Source of the DNA: JAHBNG01 sp039028975
GTDB taxonomy: Bacteria > Chloroflexota > Anaerolineae > Caldilineales > Caldilineaceae
NCBI GenBank assembly: GCA_039028975.1
Contig: JBCCHB010000066.1
Location: 1 to 64,000 of the forward strand
Reading direction: 5' to 3'
DNA: 64,000 nt
Of the stretch, positions 22,900-32,417 are shown piece after piece (the first letter of the stretch is position 1; every line of letters begins with the position of its first letter). The notes beneath the pieces are model-generated. The model saw only the letters and a list, made by a program, of their open reading frames with translations. It ran no database searches and had not been told where the DNA came from. A program made the translations under genes and the position numbers.

Positions 22900-23089
22900 T
22901 TTGACAATGTCACATTAAAGCTCTCAAAGCCATTTTCTCAGAATAAATGTCTGGTGTTGTGAGCCAAACGAGCAAATTTTTCACAGCATGGCTCTCAGTT
23001 AATTGGCGATTTCGCATCTTGATTTGCGAGGCCCAATTTGAAGTCATTTTGTCTAGGATTTAGGGCATTTCTAATGTGACATTGTCAAA
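22900..23089. mobile_element. 190-bp MITE with IS701-like ends
   Basis: The left end TTTGACAATGTCACATTA and the right end read inward are identical over 18 bases and match the ends of the neighbouring IS. ATAA is duplicated at 22896-22899 and 23090-23093. There is no coding capacity, so it is a non-autonomous element likely moved by the same transposase. Confidence 0.8.
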
Positions 23090-23383
23090 ATAAATATGCC
23101 TCTATCAGTATATGGACTATATGAAAGAAAATGGACTTTGATCGCGTCCTAACTATATGTATAGCTGTTGGATCATTCCAACAACCAGAAAACTAAGGGA
23201 TGAATCGAAGACAGGCGGATAAGGCAGCAAGCGCCGCTTATTGCTTATTGTGGGACAACAATAGAAATAACAGCAATTGACCATGGATAACACATTTGAA
23301 ATTTTGAAATCAGGACTATACGGTGGGTTTCACGGTCGCACTACCCTGTCTCAGGTATTCAAATAAAATCTAAGGAATGAAAT

Positions 23384-24532
23384 ATGGCTCAAGCAAAAAA
23401 TTTACGAGAATTACTTCTTATTCGAGAAGCTGAGCATGACTACATCAATGCAATCACAGGAAATCTAGGATCTGCTATTGGGTTGAAGAATGGAGATGGA
23501 GATCCATGCGTGATCGTTTTCGTCGAGCAAAAGATTGATTCCAAGTGGCTCATGAGTGGTCAGTTAATCAAAAGGACCCTGAATGGGCCAAACGGATTGA
23601 CATGCCCGACAGACGTGGTTCAGGGTCGGACATATGAGATAGACCGTGATATTCACTTGCTTGATATCATGCCAGGCTTGAACTCTGGGAACCTACCTGT
23701 CGTTTCGCGTCAGGAGTTTCTAGGGCCGCCGCCGTTACAGACGGCAGGACAAATCGCTTTACTAGAACAGGTCAGAGGGTGGGGCACCAGTATTACGCCA
23801 GGGGCTCAGCTTTTTCATCAGGATGGATGGTTTGGGACCCTTGGTTGTTTTGCCCGTAAGTCATCAGGCACAAAGGGAATTCTCACTAATGAACATGTCG
23901 CAGGCCCTGTGGGAAGTAAGTTGTTCTTCCCTAACGCGAATGGGATACATATTGCAACGGTGCAAGAGACGTTTCGAGCGATTAGTGACGAGGCTAGATT
24001 CCCAGGTATCATCGACGAGCCGACAGCAAGATACCATGTGGATTGCGCGTTCGCAGAATTGAATCCAATGGTCGCTCTTGCCGATCTTGATGCAAAGATT
24101 CCAACCCTCGACAGCGGTGATAACATTGCCCATAGGGAGCTTGGCGATCCATTGCCGTTAGATTTAGATACGTTGGGACCACTTGGAATGCCGGTACTAG
24201 GAATCGGTCGTACGCGGTCATTCCAGCGCGGGACAGTCGCCGGCTTCGCCTATAGTTTCTTCGTTAACAATAGCTCAGTCCCAGGATTTCCACCATCCAA
24301 AAGCTATACAGATTTACTAATAGTCGGCGAAGATACGGATCAGTTTAGCGCACCTGGAGACAGCGGGAAGCTGATCGTTACTAATGACGTTGACTTGCGT
24401 CCAGTCGGTTTGTTGTGGGGTGGTTGGAAGGAACGATTACGCCAGGGCCGAATGCAAGAGGACTGGACCTATGCGATTGACATTAACAAAGTACTGGATC
24501 TACTTAAGGTCTCTATTGCAAAACGGATTTGA
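23384..24532 (+). CDS. Trypsin-like serine protease
   Basis: 382 residues, ATG 23384 with TAAGGAATG upstream. The catalytic triad appears in order: LTNEHVAGP (His, about 171), HVDCAFAEL (Asp, about 225) and SAPGDSGKL (Ser, about 329). The first 120 residues are an unassigned domain. No signal peptide, so probably an intracellular protease. Cytosolic trypsin-like proteins of this form occur in conflict-type systems as effectors, but its neighbours (IS, MITE, relics) show no partner. Possible cargo. Confidence 0.8.
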   Translation: MAQAKNLRELLLIREAEHDYINAITGNLGSAIGLKNGDGDPCVIVFVEQKIDSKWLMSGQLIKRTLNGPNGLTCPTDVVQGRTYEIDRDIHLLDIMPGLNSGNLPVVSRQEFLGPPPLQTAGQIALLEQVRGWGTSITPGAQLFHQDGWFGTLGCFARKSSGTKGILTNEHVAGPVGSKLFFPNANGIHIATVQETFRAISDEARFPGIIDEPTARYHVDCAFAELNPMVALADLDAKIPTLDSGDNIAHRELGDPLPLDLDTLGPLGMPVLGIGRTRSFQRGTVAGFAYSFFVNNSSVPGFPPSKSYTDLLIVGEDTDQFSAPGDSGKLIVTNDVDLRPVGLLWGGWKERLRQGRMQEDWTYAIDINKVLDLLKVSIAKRI

Positions 24533-24635
24533 TGAACAAAGATAAGGCAGATAATTGGTCTATTTCTGTCGCTTTTAGTTCTGAGAATAGCCAAATAAGA
24601 CAGGCAAGTAGAAAAGCTGCGCCGTTATAACAACT

Positions 24636-25192
24636 TTGGATCAGGTTAATACTCGTCTAGTACAGTTACCCCAACCTGCTCAAGTGAATGACCAAGGCCT
24701 ATCCCACTCAGGCTTGGATGCGAATATCACATATATCCGTTTTGGTCGACGATTTATCTATCTTGCCGTCATTTTGGATGTCTATACCAGAGCCGTTAGC
24801 GGTTATAGTTATTGAGCTGCGCCATTGATAGGCAGCTAGCCTAAGATGAAATGCGCGTGGCTTTGAAGCAGGACGGCCATTGCTTATCTATTCCGACCAA
24901 GGCGCGTTAGGGCGTATTGAACTGCTGTAGAACGTCTCTGTCAGATAGTACAGCCGATGCTGGTCAGTCTACCCAGAATGCTGTTTTCGAGCACTTTATC
25001 CGTACTTTCAATGACGAGTATGTCGATATTGCTTATTATGATTCCTTCTCCGATGCTCAATACTAGATTCAGCTTTCACTGGAAGAAACCTACAATAAAC
25101 CGCGCAGGTACTTTTCTCTTGACTATCTTACTCCCGACGAATTTGAGGTTGCCTTCATCAGGTGGCAACCCTCTCTTTCTTTTAACACATAA
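24636..25192 (+). pseudogene. IS3-type transposase (rve) relic
   Basis: Degenerate integrase core: DANITYIRFGRRFIYLAVIL (first Asp), LDVYTRAVSGY (second Asp) followed by a stop, then after a gap FEHFIRTFNDEYVDIAYYD (Glu region), another stop, and LSLEETYNKPRR with LTPDEFEVAF at the C-terminus. At least two in-frame stops and lost sequence. No terminal repeats seen. Confidence 0.7.
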
Positions 25193-25324
25193 GAGTCCAA
25201 TAACTAGTCCGCAGTATAAAGTTGCCCATCTCTGATCCAGCCTATCAGATTGGCAAAGCTTTACTTTTTTCAAACCCAAGAGATGAGCTGGTATCTCTGT
25301 TACATCTCATACAAGGAGATCAAG

Positions 25325-25630
25325 ATGATTTATCAAACCATTACCTTTACAGCGAAATCAGGAAAAATGCAAGACGCACGTCAACTACTTTTAGAGTTGG
25401 TTGCTTATGCTAATAAGAACTACTCGGATATGGCCACAGTTGAAGTTCTCAGCAATATCAATGGTCCGGCGAACCGATTGCACTGGCTGGTTAACCTTCA
25501 ATCTCTTGGTGACTGGGAGGTGGCATTAGAAAAGTGGTCTGAAGACTCCGAGGCCGAGGAGTTATGGGCAAGGATTCCCGATGTCTTTGAGGACGACTTT
25601 GAGACCAACCTCTTCCGTGTGGAATCCTAG
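25325..25630 (+). CDS. Small alpha/beta-barrel-like protein
   Basis: 101 residues from ATG 25325, with AAGGAG at the right distance; the frame is open further upstream but without a ribosome site. MIYQTITFTAKSGKMQDARQL, then VEVLSNINGPANRLHWLVNL and a C-terminal helix give the strand-helix-strand-strand pattern of dimeric ferredoxin-like barrels (NIPSNAP/ABM type). Some are monooxygenases or ligand binders; no specific function can be stated. Confidence 0.55.
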   Translation: MIYQTITFTAKSGKMQDARQLLLELVAYANKNYSDMATVEVLSNINGPANRLHWLVNLQSLGDWEVALEKWSEDSEAEELWARIPDVFEDDFETNLFRVES

Positions 25631-26066
25631 TTAAGCCCATCCGCATATTAGGTAATTTGACCAGCTGACGTGTGTGAGTTGGATAAGGAGATGTTGCCAC
25701 CTGCCATCTCGTGAGGATATATCTCTCAAACTACTCCATTAATAGTGCTGCCTAAGTCATGGGTCAATAGCGGAGAAGAATGTCCACAGAATCGCGCCTA
25801 AAAATATACGCTGAAAGTTAGGTGTGTGGAATCTCCTTTCGAAAAGTCGAATAAGGTATGTCCAAAGCAGGCCGAATACGCCAGTACGGCCTGCTACCCG
25901 AATTGGCCTGTGTGATGCGGGAGGTTGTTTTGACAGATTTTCGGTCGATTCTTGGAGTGTACCCAGACAGAGGATTGCCATGGAATATCGGAGAACCAGT
26001 CTCAGAAAAATGCCTAGGAGCTCGTCTGCAACATAGATTCGAAATGGTGCAACTCATCTGTTAGTA
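25631..26066. other. Gap without a supported gene
   Basis: Short frames exist on both strands, for example 25858-26064, but none has a ribosome site or family resemblance. I see nothing further. Confidence 0.4.
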
Positions 26067-26311
26067 GACTAGAGGTTGGCTCAAGGTTTCCGAAACAACT
26101 ACATCGAATTCTGAACTTCATACAGTAACGAACTTCAGAATCCATACCAGCCAAGGCTTTGATCTGAAAGCTATGGTCGGCGGATGCTTGTCCTCGAAGT
26201 CCCCACTAGATTGGGCTGTGAAATTGCCTAGCTAAACGTCCGCATTACAATGTCCTCATATTCCCCACTAGATTGGACTATGAAATTGTCCAGCTAAACG
26301 TCCGCATTACA
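26067..26311. repeat. Dispersed repeat, copies 2 and 3, with yifB-like head
   Basis: 26067-26125 resembles the yifB stretch at 26544-26600 (CTCAAGGTTTCCGAAA; TTCTGAACTTCAT). It is followed by the unit seen at 19415-19538, whose final 60 bases (CCCCACTAGATTGG...CGTCCGCATTAC) occur twice, ending at 26248 and 26310. Confidence 0.6.
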
Positions 26312-26543
26312 TACACTTTGTTCGTCTTGGCGTACTATCTGTGCAATCTGTGGCGCATTCATATTTTGCTCTGCGGCCAGCAGGATTGCTTGCGCTCGTG
26401 TACGCATTCTGACTATCTTTGTCTCATGATATAGAGTTGCCAGATCGGTCAACTACTCTTCGCTTAGTGGACGTAGTTTTATGGAGTGCATCTGTCTAGC
26501 TTAAACGATTTTTACTACCCATCAAAATACTTTTGCTTGCGCT

Positions 26544-26796
26544 TAGAGGTTGACTCAAGGTTTCCGAAATCTCTTTATCGGGTTCTGAACTTCATCCAGA
26601 AAAAGTATACCCCTGTGTGCCATGGATATCTCACCTGGTCGTGGAAATCGCCCCGCCGCCGACCAATCCAGCTTGGCTAATGGTGTGGTGTGGCGTACGG
26701 AATGGCCTTGTTTGGATTAAAGTTGAGCGTAGGGCAGCGCACCCGCAACGGAGTAGATCCGCGTGATAGCTAGTGCCTCGGATAAAGTAAGCGGCG
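26544..26796 (-). pseudogene. yifB: yifB/comM fragment, second part
   Basis: Diverged copy of intact yifB about 28555-28810: AAAAGTATACCCCTGTGTGC, CCGACCAATCCAGCTTGGC and GAGTAGATCCGCGTGAT align with the intact gene, with many substitutions and indels. It continues, in the same orientation, the gene part left at 19301-19414, as if one copy were split by the DNA between them. Confidence 0.7.
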
Positions 26797-26798
26797 AC

Positions 26799-27608
26799 CT
26801 AACGCAGTCCTTGCTCATTCAACAGTCGATCAACCCATTGCGCATCTTCCTTACTGAATCGTGGTTTGGGATTTTCTGTATAGTCGATGACCAGATCAAA
26901 ATTCAGTAGATCGTAAAGCTCATGCAGTAAACGATTCAAATCCACGTAAGGCTCGTCTTCACCAGGGCGTAGCGGTACTGGGATTGCCGGAATTGGATCA
27001 CGAACGCAAAAAAAGTAGATCTCACCGCGTGGACGTTGTTGCGCTCGACTAACCAAAATTCGATAATCGCTTTTTAATGCCTGAGCCGTTGTCATCGGCA
27101 TTGGATCGCCGCTGCGCAACAAATCAATCTCGATAAGGTGGGTTCGACTGCCCAGGACCTTGAGCCGCTTTTCCTCGTATTGTTTTCGACCATCTTTTGG
27201 TACTTTATTAACTGGTGAAAGAACCTCAATAGAGGTGACCACTTCCCCATTCTTCAGATCGCGTATCTCTAAGTAGCGCTCGGTGATCTCTTCCGGCATA
27301 GGTAATTCCGCAACAACAGGGGCTAATGCCACACCGTGTTGGAGAACGGGCTGCTGCGCAGATGGGCTGGGTTGATTAGAACGAGTATCAACAACCATAA
27401 CGTCCGGCACGCCAATCATATCGTTAGCGACACTAGTGGCACCGAAAAGAGTCAGCGTGTAGGTGTACTGTTCGGTAAAGACTCTATAGCGCGGGCGCAA
27501 AATGGGATTCAGCTTTCGGGCGAGTTCTGCAATAAGTTGAAGGTGAATTTCGCGCCAGAGTGAAGGACGCTCCAGATAAGGATCCATTCCGGGAAATGGT
27601 GTTGGCAT
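26799..27608 (-). CDS. DUF4058 family protein
   Basis: 269 residues from ATG 27608, where the family's typical MPTPFPGMDPYLE start is found; upstream in-frame codons do not match. Further landmarks: PDVMVVD, YLEIRD, VTSIEVLSPVNK and HLIEIDLLR. The ExK-like spacing (IEVLSPVNK) hints at a nuclease-like fold, as proposed for some DUFs, but activity is unknown. The family is common in Chloroflexota, Cyanobacteria and Planctomycetes. It cuts off the yifB fragment at 26796. Confidence 0.85.
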   Translation of the reverse strand: MPTPFPGMDPYLERPSLWREIHLQLIAELARKLNPILRPRYRVFTEQYTYTLTLFGATSVANDMIGVPDVMVVDTRSNQPSPSAQQPVLQHGVALAPVVAELPMPEEITERYLEIRDLKNGEVVTSIEVLSPVNKVPKDGRKQYEEKRLKVLGSRTHLIEIDLLRSGDPMPMTTAQALKSDYRILVSRAQQRPRGEIYFFCVRDPIPAIPVPLRPGEDEPYVDLNRLLHELYDLLNFDLVIDYTENPKPRFSKEDAQWVDRLLNEQGLR

Positions 27609-27812
27609 AGCAATGCTCTCTTTTCTCAAACAGATAACAAGCGAATCATCATAGCCGAGTATATTACATCCTATTATACTACATGTTGTGGTTTCATATA
27701 GGCTTGATATACTCAGCTCCGTCATAGATGAGAATGATTTAACGTTTTTTAGTCAAGAGGCCATTCTCCTCTATGGCCGACCGCGGTATACTTCATGCCC
27801 GTGTGAAACGAA

Positions 27813-27985
27813 GTGACGTTGGAGATGGCCCGACGGTTGGCACCCTACTCCCTCTACTGGTTCGAGGATCTGTTGACACCAGATGATCTGGAAGGATATA
27901 CAGAAGTGCAGAGCGAGCTACAAAGAAGCAATATCCTCGTCGCTGGTGGCGTGGTACATGCCAGGTCAAGTGCATTCTGCAGACA
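27813..27985 (+). pseudogene. Enolase-superfamily dehydratase fragment
   Basis: MARRLAPYSLYWFEDLLTPD then LEGYTEVQSEL and ILVAGGVVH match the region around the metal-binding Glu of L-rhamnonate-dehydratase-like enolase-superfamily enzymes. The frame has no family match before or after. A relic wedged against the 3' end of yifB. Confidence 0.55.
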
Positions 27986-27995
27986 TTGTATCAGT

Positions 27996-29525
27996 CTACG
28001 TCAGCTCTCGAGGTCGATACTGCAATGCCTCGGCAATATGAGTAGGCTGAATATCCGCTTCCCCTGCCAAATCTGCAATCGTGCGAGAGAGCTTCAACAC
28101 TCGATGATAAGCACGTGCGCTCAGGTGCATCTGCTGGACAGCGGCTTTTAAAAGGCTACGTCCATTATCGTCAACCACGCAGAATTGCTGCACTTCAGCG
28201 GGCCCCATATCGCCATTGACCAGCACGTCCGGTTTCTCCAAGTTCGCAAAACGCTTCTCCTGAATTTGGCGAACGGCTTCAACTCTTTGGCGAATGACTT
28301 CTGATGGTTCGCCTCCTTCCAAATCGGCTAGTTTCTGAAAGGGGACTCGCTTCATCTCTACGTGCAGATCGATCCGATCCATGATAGGACCACTGATCCG
28401 TTTTTGGTAGCGTTGTACCATGCTCATAGAGCAGGAACACTCCTTACGGTCGTCGCCAAAATAGCCACAAGGACATGGGTTCGACGCGCCGATTAGAATG
28501 AAGTTAGCTGGGAAGGTCAGCGAACCGCTAGCCCGGCTGATGGCAACAATTTTATCTTCCAAAGGCTGCCTAAGTGTCTCTAAATTTTTCGTTCCATATT
28601 CAGGAACTTCGTCCAAAAAAAGTACGCCTCTGTGCGCCATGGAGATTTCGCCTGGTCTGGGGAATCGCCCTCCGCCAACTAAACCAGCATGGCTTATAGT
28701 ATGGTGAGGAGCGCGGAAGGGACGGGTACGAATGAGTGGTTCATCTGGGGGTAGGGCGTCTGCCACTGAGTAGATGCGTGTGATGTCTAGGGCTTCGCTT
28801 AATGTGAGCCGTGGCAGGATGGATGGCAATGCACGCGCCAGCAGGGTTTTTCCAGCGCCGGGAGAACCGCGGAGAAACGCGTTGTGACCACCACTGCAGG
28901 CTACTTCCACGGCCCGTTTGGCATGCTCCTGCCCCTTTATATCTTTCATATCTACCGGAAAGACTGGTGATTCTCCTTCACCGAACCTTAACTCATTTTC
29001 ATAACGGGGAATTGGCTCGGCCCCGGTTAGGTGCTTTACCAAAGCCGCCAACGATTCAATTGGAAAGACTTCTACGTTTTCCACCAATGCAGCTTGGGGA
29101 GCATCAACGGCGGGGACAAATAGCTGCTTATATCCAGCAGCAGCAGCAGCTGTAGCCATGGGAAGCGCACCATTGACGTGGCGCACGCTGCCATCCAGGC
29201 TAAGTTCACCAACAATGAGTGTATTGTCTAGCTCTCCCTGAACTTGGTGGGTTGCTAGCAGGATGCCTACGGCAATGGGCAGATCATACGCTGGCCCTTC
29301 CTTACGTAGATCGGCTGGGGCCAAGTTGATTGTGAGGCGATGCTGGGGGAAAAAGAATCCACTATTAGAAATGGCAGATCGAACCCGCTCGCTGCTTTCA
29401 CGCACAGCTGCATCAGGCAGACCAACAACAGTAATTCGCTCTAATCCAGTAGTGATATCAACTTCAACAAAAATGGGATCTGCATCCAGACCGATAAGAG
29501 CACAGCTGTGAACTTTGGCGAGCAC
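27996..29525 (-). CDS. yifB: YifB/ComM-like Mg-chelatase-type AAA+ ATPase
   Basis: 509 residues, full length; ATG 29525 with AAGGA upstream. N-terminal S5/Lon-like domain (MLAKVHSCALIGLDA, about 1-170), AAA+ core with Walker A GSPGAGKT (about 220), VLFLDEVPE (Walker B) and GASNPCPCGY (about 345, with zinc-like cysteines CSC), and the C-terminal helical domain (RAYHRVLKLSRTIADL). In other bacteria ComM is a hexameric helicase acting in branch migration during transformation. Here it is the intact copy; a second copy was broken by the element to the left. Confidence 0.9.
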   Translation of the reverse strand: MLAKVHSCALIGLDADPIFVEVDITTGLERITVVGLPDAAVRESSERVRSAISNSGFFFPQHRLTINLAPADLRKEGPAYDLPIAVGILLATHQVQGELDNTLIVGELSLDGSVRHVNGALPMATAAAAAGYKQLFVPAVDAPQAALVENVEVFPIESLAALVKHLTGAEPIPRYENELRFGEGESPVFPVDMKDIKGQEHAKRAVEVACSGGHNAFLRGSPGAGKTLLARALPSILPRLTLSEALDITRIYSVADALPPDEPLIRTRPFRAPHHTISHAGLVGGGRFPRPGEISMAHRGVLFLDEVPEYGTKNLETLRQPLEDKIVAISRASGSLTFPANFILIGASNPCPCGYFGDDRKECSCSMSMVQRYQKRISGPIMDRIDLHVEMKRVPFQKLADLEGGEPSEVIRQRVEAVRQIQEKRFANLEKPDVLVNGDMGPAEVQQFCVVDDNGRSLLKAAVQQMHLSARAYHRVLKLSRTIADLAGEADIQPTHIAEALQYRPRELT

Positions 29526-30132
29526 ATGAAATCCTTGGGTGATATTGGGGACATCGAAAACTCTCTTTGAACTATAATACTGGATAGAGAGAAAAAAGAG
29601 TATAGGACATAAGTACTAATTTATGGTTGTTTGCTATGAGGCAACAGGGTAGACCTGAAGATCTTCCACTAAAGCAGCATCAGCAGCACCGAAGACCGGA
29701 ACAAAAAGGCGCCCATGACCAAGGCGTTCGGAAAATTAGAGAACCTACAGTGATGGATATCTATGCTTCTTACCAAGACGAAATTGGTACCGACTATAGA
29801 GCCATGATATACTTATAATCAATGGTAGCCTGTGAGCTACCACCTCAGAACTGAGATAGTTTTTGCTGCTCAACTCTACAAAGGTGTCCTTCGCCTTGCT
29901 TCGACTTTCTTGACCCGTCGCATTATTGGAATCATCATTTCGCTAATCTCATTATGCTTGCAGTTGCGCAAAAGGTACATATTTAACAGACCATTGAATT
30001 TATAGTCTGCTGCCAAAATTTTGTCTCAGCTTGCAATCGGTTCAGTCTAAAAAACAGCAGTAAGTACAGGACAAGTTTTATCTGGCCGTCTATACGCAAA
30101 GCTGAAGTATATTGCAAAAGAGGAGCTACAAA
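29526..30132. other. Intergenic region between yifB and the ABC operon
   Basis: Contains the leftward yifB promoter region and the rightward start of the transporter operon. A 63-codon frame at 29627-29818 is Gln/Arg-rich and lacks a ribosome site, so it is not called. Nothing else seen. Confidence 0.4.
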
Positions 30133-31308
30133 TTGACTGTTGCCTCATCCACAGCACTCGATTCGCCCCAAAAGAAAAGAAGTGGGGTTCTCTCTAGTGA
30201 TTTAAAAGAGAACCTGACAGGTTACATCTTTATCTTTCCCGCCGTATTTCTGATTGCCCTCTTTGGTCTCTTTCCCATTGGATATGCCTTTTATATGAGT
30301 CTACGTCGCTGGCGCGTACGCGACCGTGGATTTATTGGGCTGGACAATTATGAGAAAGCACTGGGTGATTGGAATGGTGCCGGACTCTTTCTTCTTGGTT
30401 TTGTGCTGCTTGTTGGTGCCTATATGTTGTGGGATCGATACTTTGATCAAGATACTCGCAAAGGTCTCTTTCCTAAAGTGCTCTGCCTTAGCATCGGTGG
30501 GGCTGGGCTTTGGTCGATCCAGAGTGGTTGGGGGCGGATGATCATTGACGGTGATGACCGCTTTCTTAACTCTCTACCTATTACATTTTACTATGCGCTT
30601 GGTACGGTGCCGGTTCAGATTGGCATTTCTCTGGTTCTTGCCTATTTTCTATTCCAAAAGATCAGGGGGCAAGAGTTTTTCCGCATGATCTTTTTCTTGC
30701 CCTATGTGACGCCAGTGATTGCCACAGCCTTTGTCTTTCGTAACATCTTTTCCCCTCGTGAAACGTCCATGTCCAACAACGTTTTGGACTGGCTAGGGCT
30801 GGAGCCGCAGCGATGGCTCTTTGAAGCCGCACCGGTGACTCAACTGCTCTTCGGCTGGGAAGTGGAAGGGTTTTGGGCAGGTCCTAGTCTAGCATTGGTC
30901 TCCATCATCATGTTTGGTGTTTGGACGTTTGTTGGGTTTAATACTGTAATCTTTTTGGCTGGCTTGGGCAACATTCCTCGCCCTCTTTACGAAGCAGCAG
31001 AGATTGATGGAGCCAACCAATGGGAGCTTTTTCGCTATATCACTATCCCCCTGCTTTCCCCGGTGACGTACTATCTCTCTCTAGTGGGGTTCATTGGCAC
31101 CTTCAAAGCCTTTAACCACATCTTTATTATGCAGCAGCCGGCCGCTCAAGGCACAGTGAGTACCATGAGCGTCTCTATCTTCAACACCTTTTACAAGGCA
31201 AACCAATTCGGATATGCTGCATCCCAAGCCATCCTATTGCTTGTGATTATTCTTTTTTTGACCTTCGTCCAAACCCGACTCTTTGGGGATAAGGTGTTCT
31301 ATGGCTAA
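30133..31308 (+). CDS. Carbohydrate ABC transporter permease (MalF/UgpA type)
   Basis: 391 residues, TTG start at 30133 with AGGAG seven bases upstream; a TTG at 30112 lacks one. A first helix (YIFIFPAVFLIALFGLFPIGY), then an extra pair of helices at about 90-145 not usual in the family, then the conserved permease core with the EAA loop EAAEIDGANQWELFRYITIPLL. It would form the membrane channel with the next gene product for import of a sugar or sugar-like substrate. The stop overlaps the next start by eight bases. Confidence 0.9.
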   Translation: MTVASSTALDSPQKKRSGVLSSDLKENLTGYIFIFPAVFLIALFGLFPIGYAFYMSLRRWRVRDRGFIGLDNYEKALGDWNGAGLFLLGFVLLVGAYMLWDRYFDQDTRKGLFPKVLCLSIGGAGLWSIQSGWGRMIIDGDDRFLNSLPITFYYALGTVPVQIGISLVLAYFLFQKIRGQEFFRMIFFLPYVTPVIATAFVFRNIFSPRETSMSNNVLDWLGLEPQRWLFEAAPVTQLLFGWEVEGFWAGPSLALVSIIMFGVWTFVGFNTVIFLAGLGNIPRPLYEAAEIDGANQWELFRYITIPLLSPVTYYLSLVGFIGTFKAFNHIFIMQQPAAQGTVSTMSVSIFNTFYKANQFGYAASQAILLLVIILFLTFVQTRLFGDKVFYG

Positions 31309-32230
31309 CAGCACACTTCCTACAAATCCTGTTCCGACAAACAGTCCACCAATGGGTGGTTCCGCGCTTCGCCCTACTGCAGGCTCGATATCTGTATTTG
31401 GGCAATTTTCATGGACCTACCTATTCATTTACACGGTTCTCATAATTGGTGTCATTGTGGCTATCCTTCCTTTCTTGTGGATGACCTCTGCTTCGTTGAT
31501 GACCTATGGTGAAACCGCCCTCCGTCGCCCGATTCCGGCCGTCCCTCAATGGGGCAATTATACTGAGGCTTGGAACGAGGCAAACTTCTCTAAATATTTC
31601 ATTAATAGCCTCATTATCACCCTGGTTACATTAGGGGGACAGCTGTTTACATCCATTCTAGCTGCTTATGCCTTCGCTCGGATTCGTTTTGCTGGCCGAG
31701 AGACAATCTTTGCGCTGCTTTTGAGTACGATGATGATCCCAGCCATGGTACTGATGATTCCGAACTTTATGATGGTTCGAGGGGACATTGTTCCCTGGGG
31801 GTCCTGGCTTAATACATTGCCGGCCATTACGGTCCCCTTTATGGCAAGCGTCTTCTTCATCTTTCTGTTGCGCCAATTCTTCGCTCAAATACCCAACGAA
31901 TTATGGGATGCATCGCGCATTGATGGAGCGGGACACCTTCGTTTTCTAATGCAGATCGTCTTACCGATTAGCCGGGCACCCATCTTTACTGTCATCATCT
32001 TTGGCTTTACTGGTGCGTGGAATGACTTCTTATGGCCGTTGCTTGTAACCACCAAAGAAGTCTGGCGTCCGCTCATGGTAGGTCTCTACTCATTTGAGAC
32101 AGAAGCTGGACCTCAAACCCAGCTTTTGATGGCAGGCTCCATGATCACCATCATACCGATTTTGATCATCTACTTTATCACGCAGAAACAGTATACCGAA
32201 GGCATTGCTACCTCTGGTTTGAAGGGGTAG
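31301..32230 (+). CDS. Carbohydrate ABC transporter permease (MalG type)
   Basis: 309 residues from ATG 31301, inside the end of the upstream permease gene. About 45 polar residues, then six helices; EAA loop ELWDASRIDGAGHLRFLMQI and a GAWNDFLWPLL segment typical of MalG-like subunits. Partner of the gene before. No ATPase gene is near, so a shared MsmK/UgpC-like ATPase elsewhere is expected. Confidence 0.9.
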   Translation: MANSTLPTNPVPTNSPPMGGSALRPTAGSISVFGQFSWTYLFIYTVLIIGVIVAILPFLWMTSASLMTYGETALRRPIPAVPQWGNYTEAWNEANFSKYFINSLIITLVTLGGQLFTSILAAYAFARIRFAGRETIFALLLSTMMIPAMVLMIPNFMMVRGDIVPWGSWLNTLPAITVPFMASVFFIFLLRQFFAQIPNELWDASRIDGAGHLRFLMQIVLPISRAPIFTVIIFGFTGAWNDFLWPLLVTTKEVWRPLMVGLYSFETEAGPQTQLLMAGSMITIIPILIIYFITQKQYTEGIATSGLKG

Positions 32231-32417
32231 CTCCAATAACCAACACCTTGTTAACAAATTGTTTACCTTGCATTAACCTCTGTGTGGTACAATCACTCTT
32301 GGAGATTGTCGTCAGCTTCGCTCTAACTGTCTATTCCATCCCCCCACTCGTTTTTTAGAAATACAAGTCTTTCGTATTCACATTTTACAGGTTCAAAAGA
32401 AATTTAAGGAGAAAAAA

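Noticed and set aside
25858..26064. A 68-codon frame in the relic region
   Set aside because: No ribosome site, no family resemblance, and an equally long frame lies opposite.
28498..29511. Several + strand frames inside yifB
   Set aside because: They are antisense to a complete, well-conserved ATPase gene.
29627..29818. A 63-codon frame between yifB and the ABC operon
   Set aside because: Gln/His/Arg-rich composition and no ribosome site; similar words to the yifB strand opposite suggest chance.
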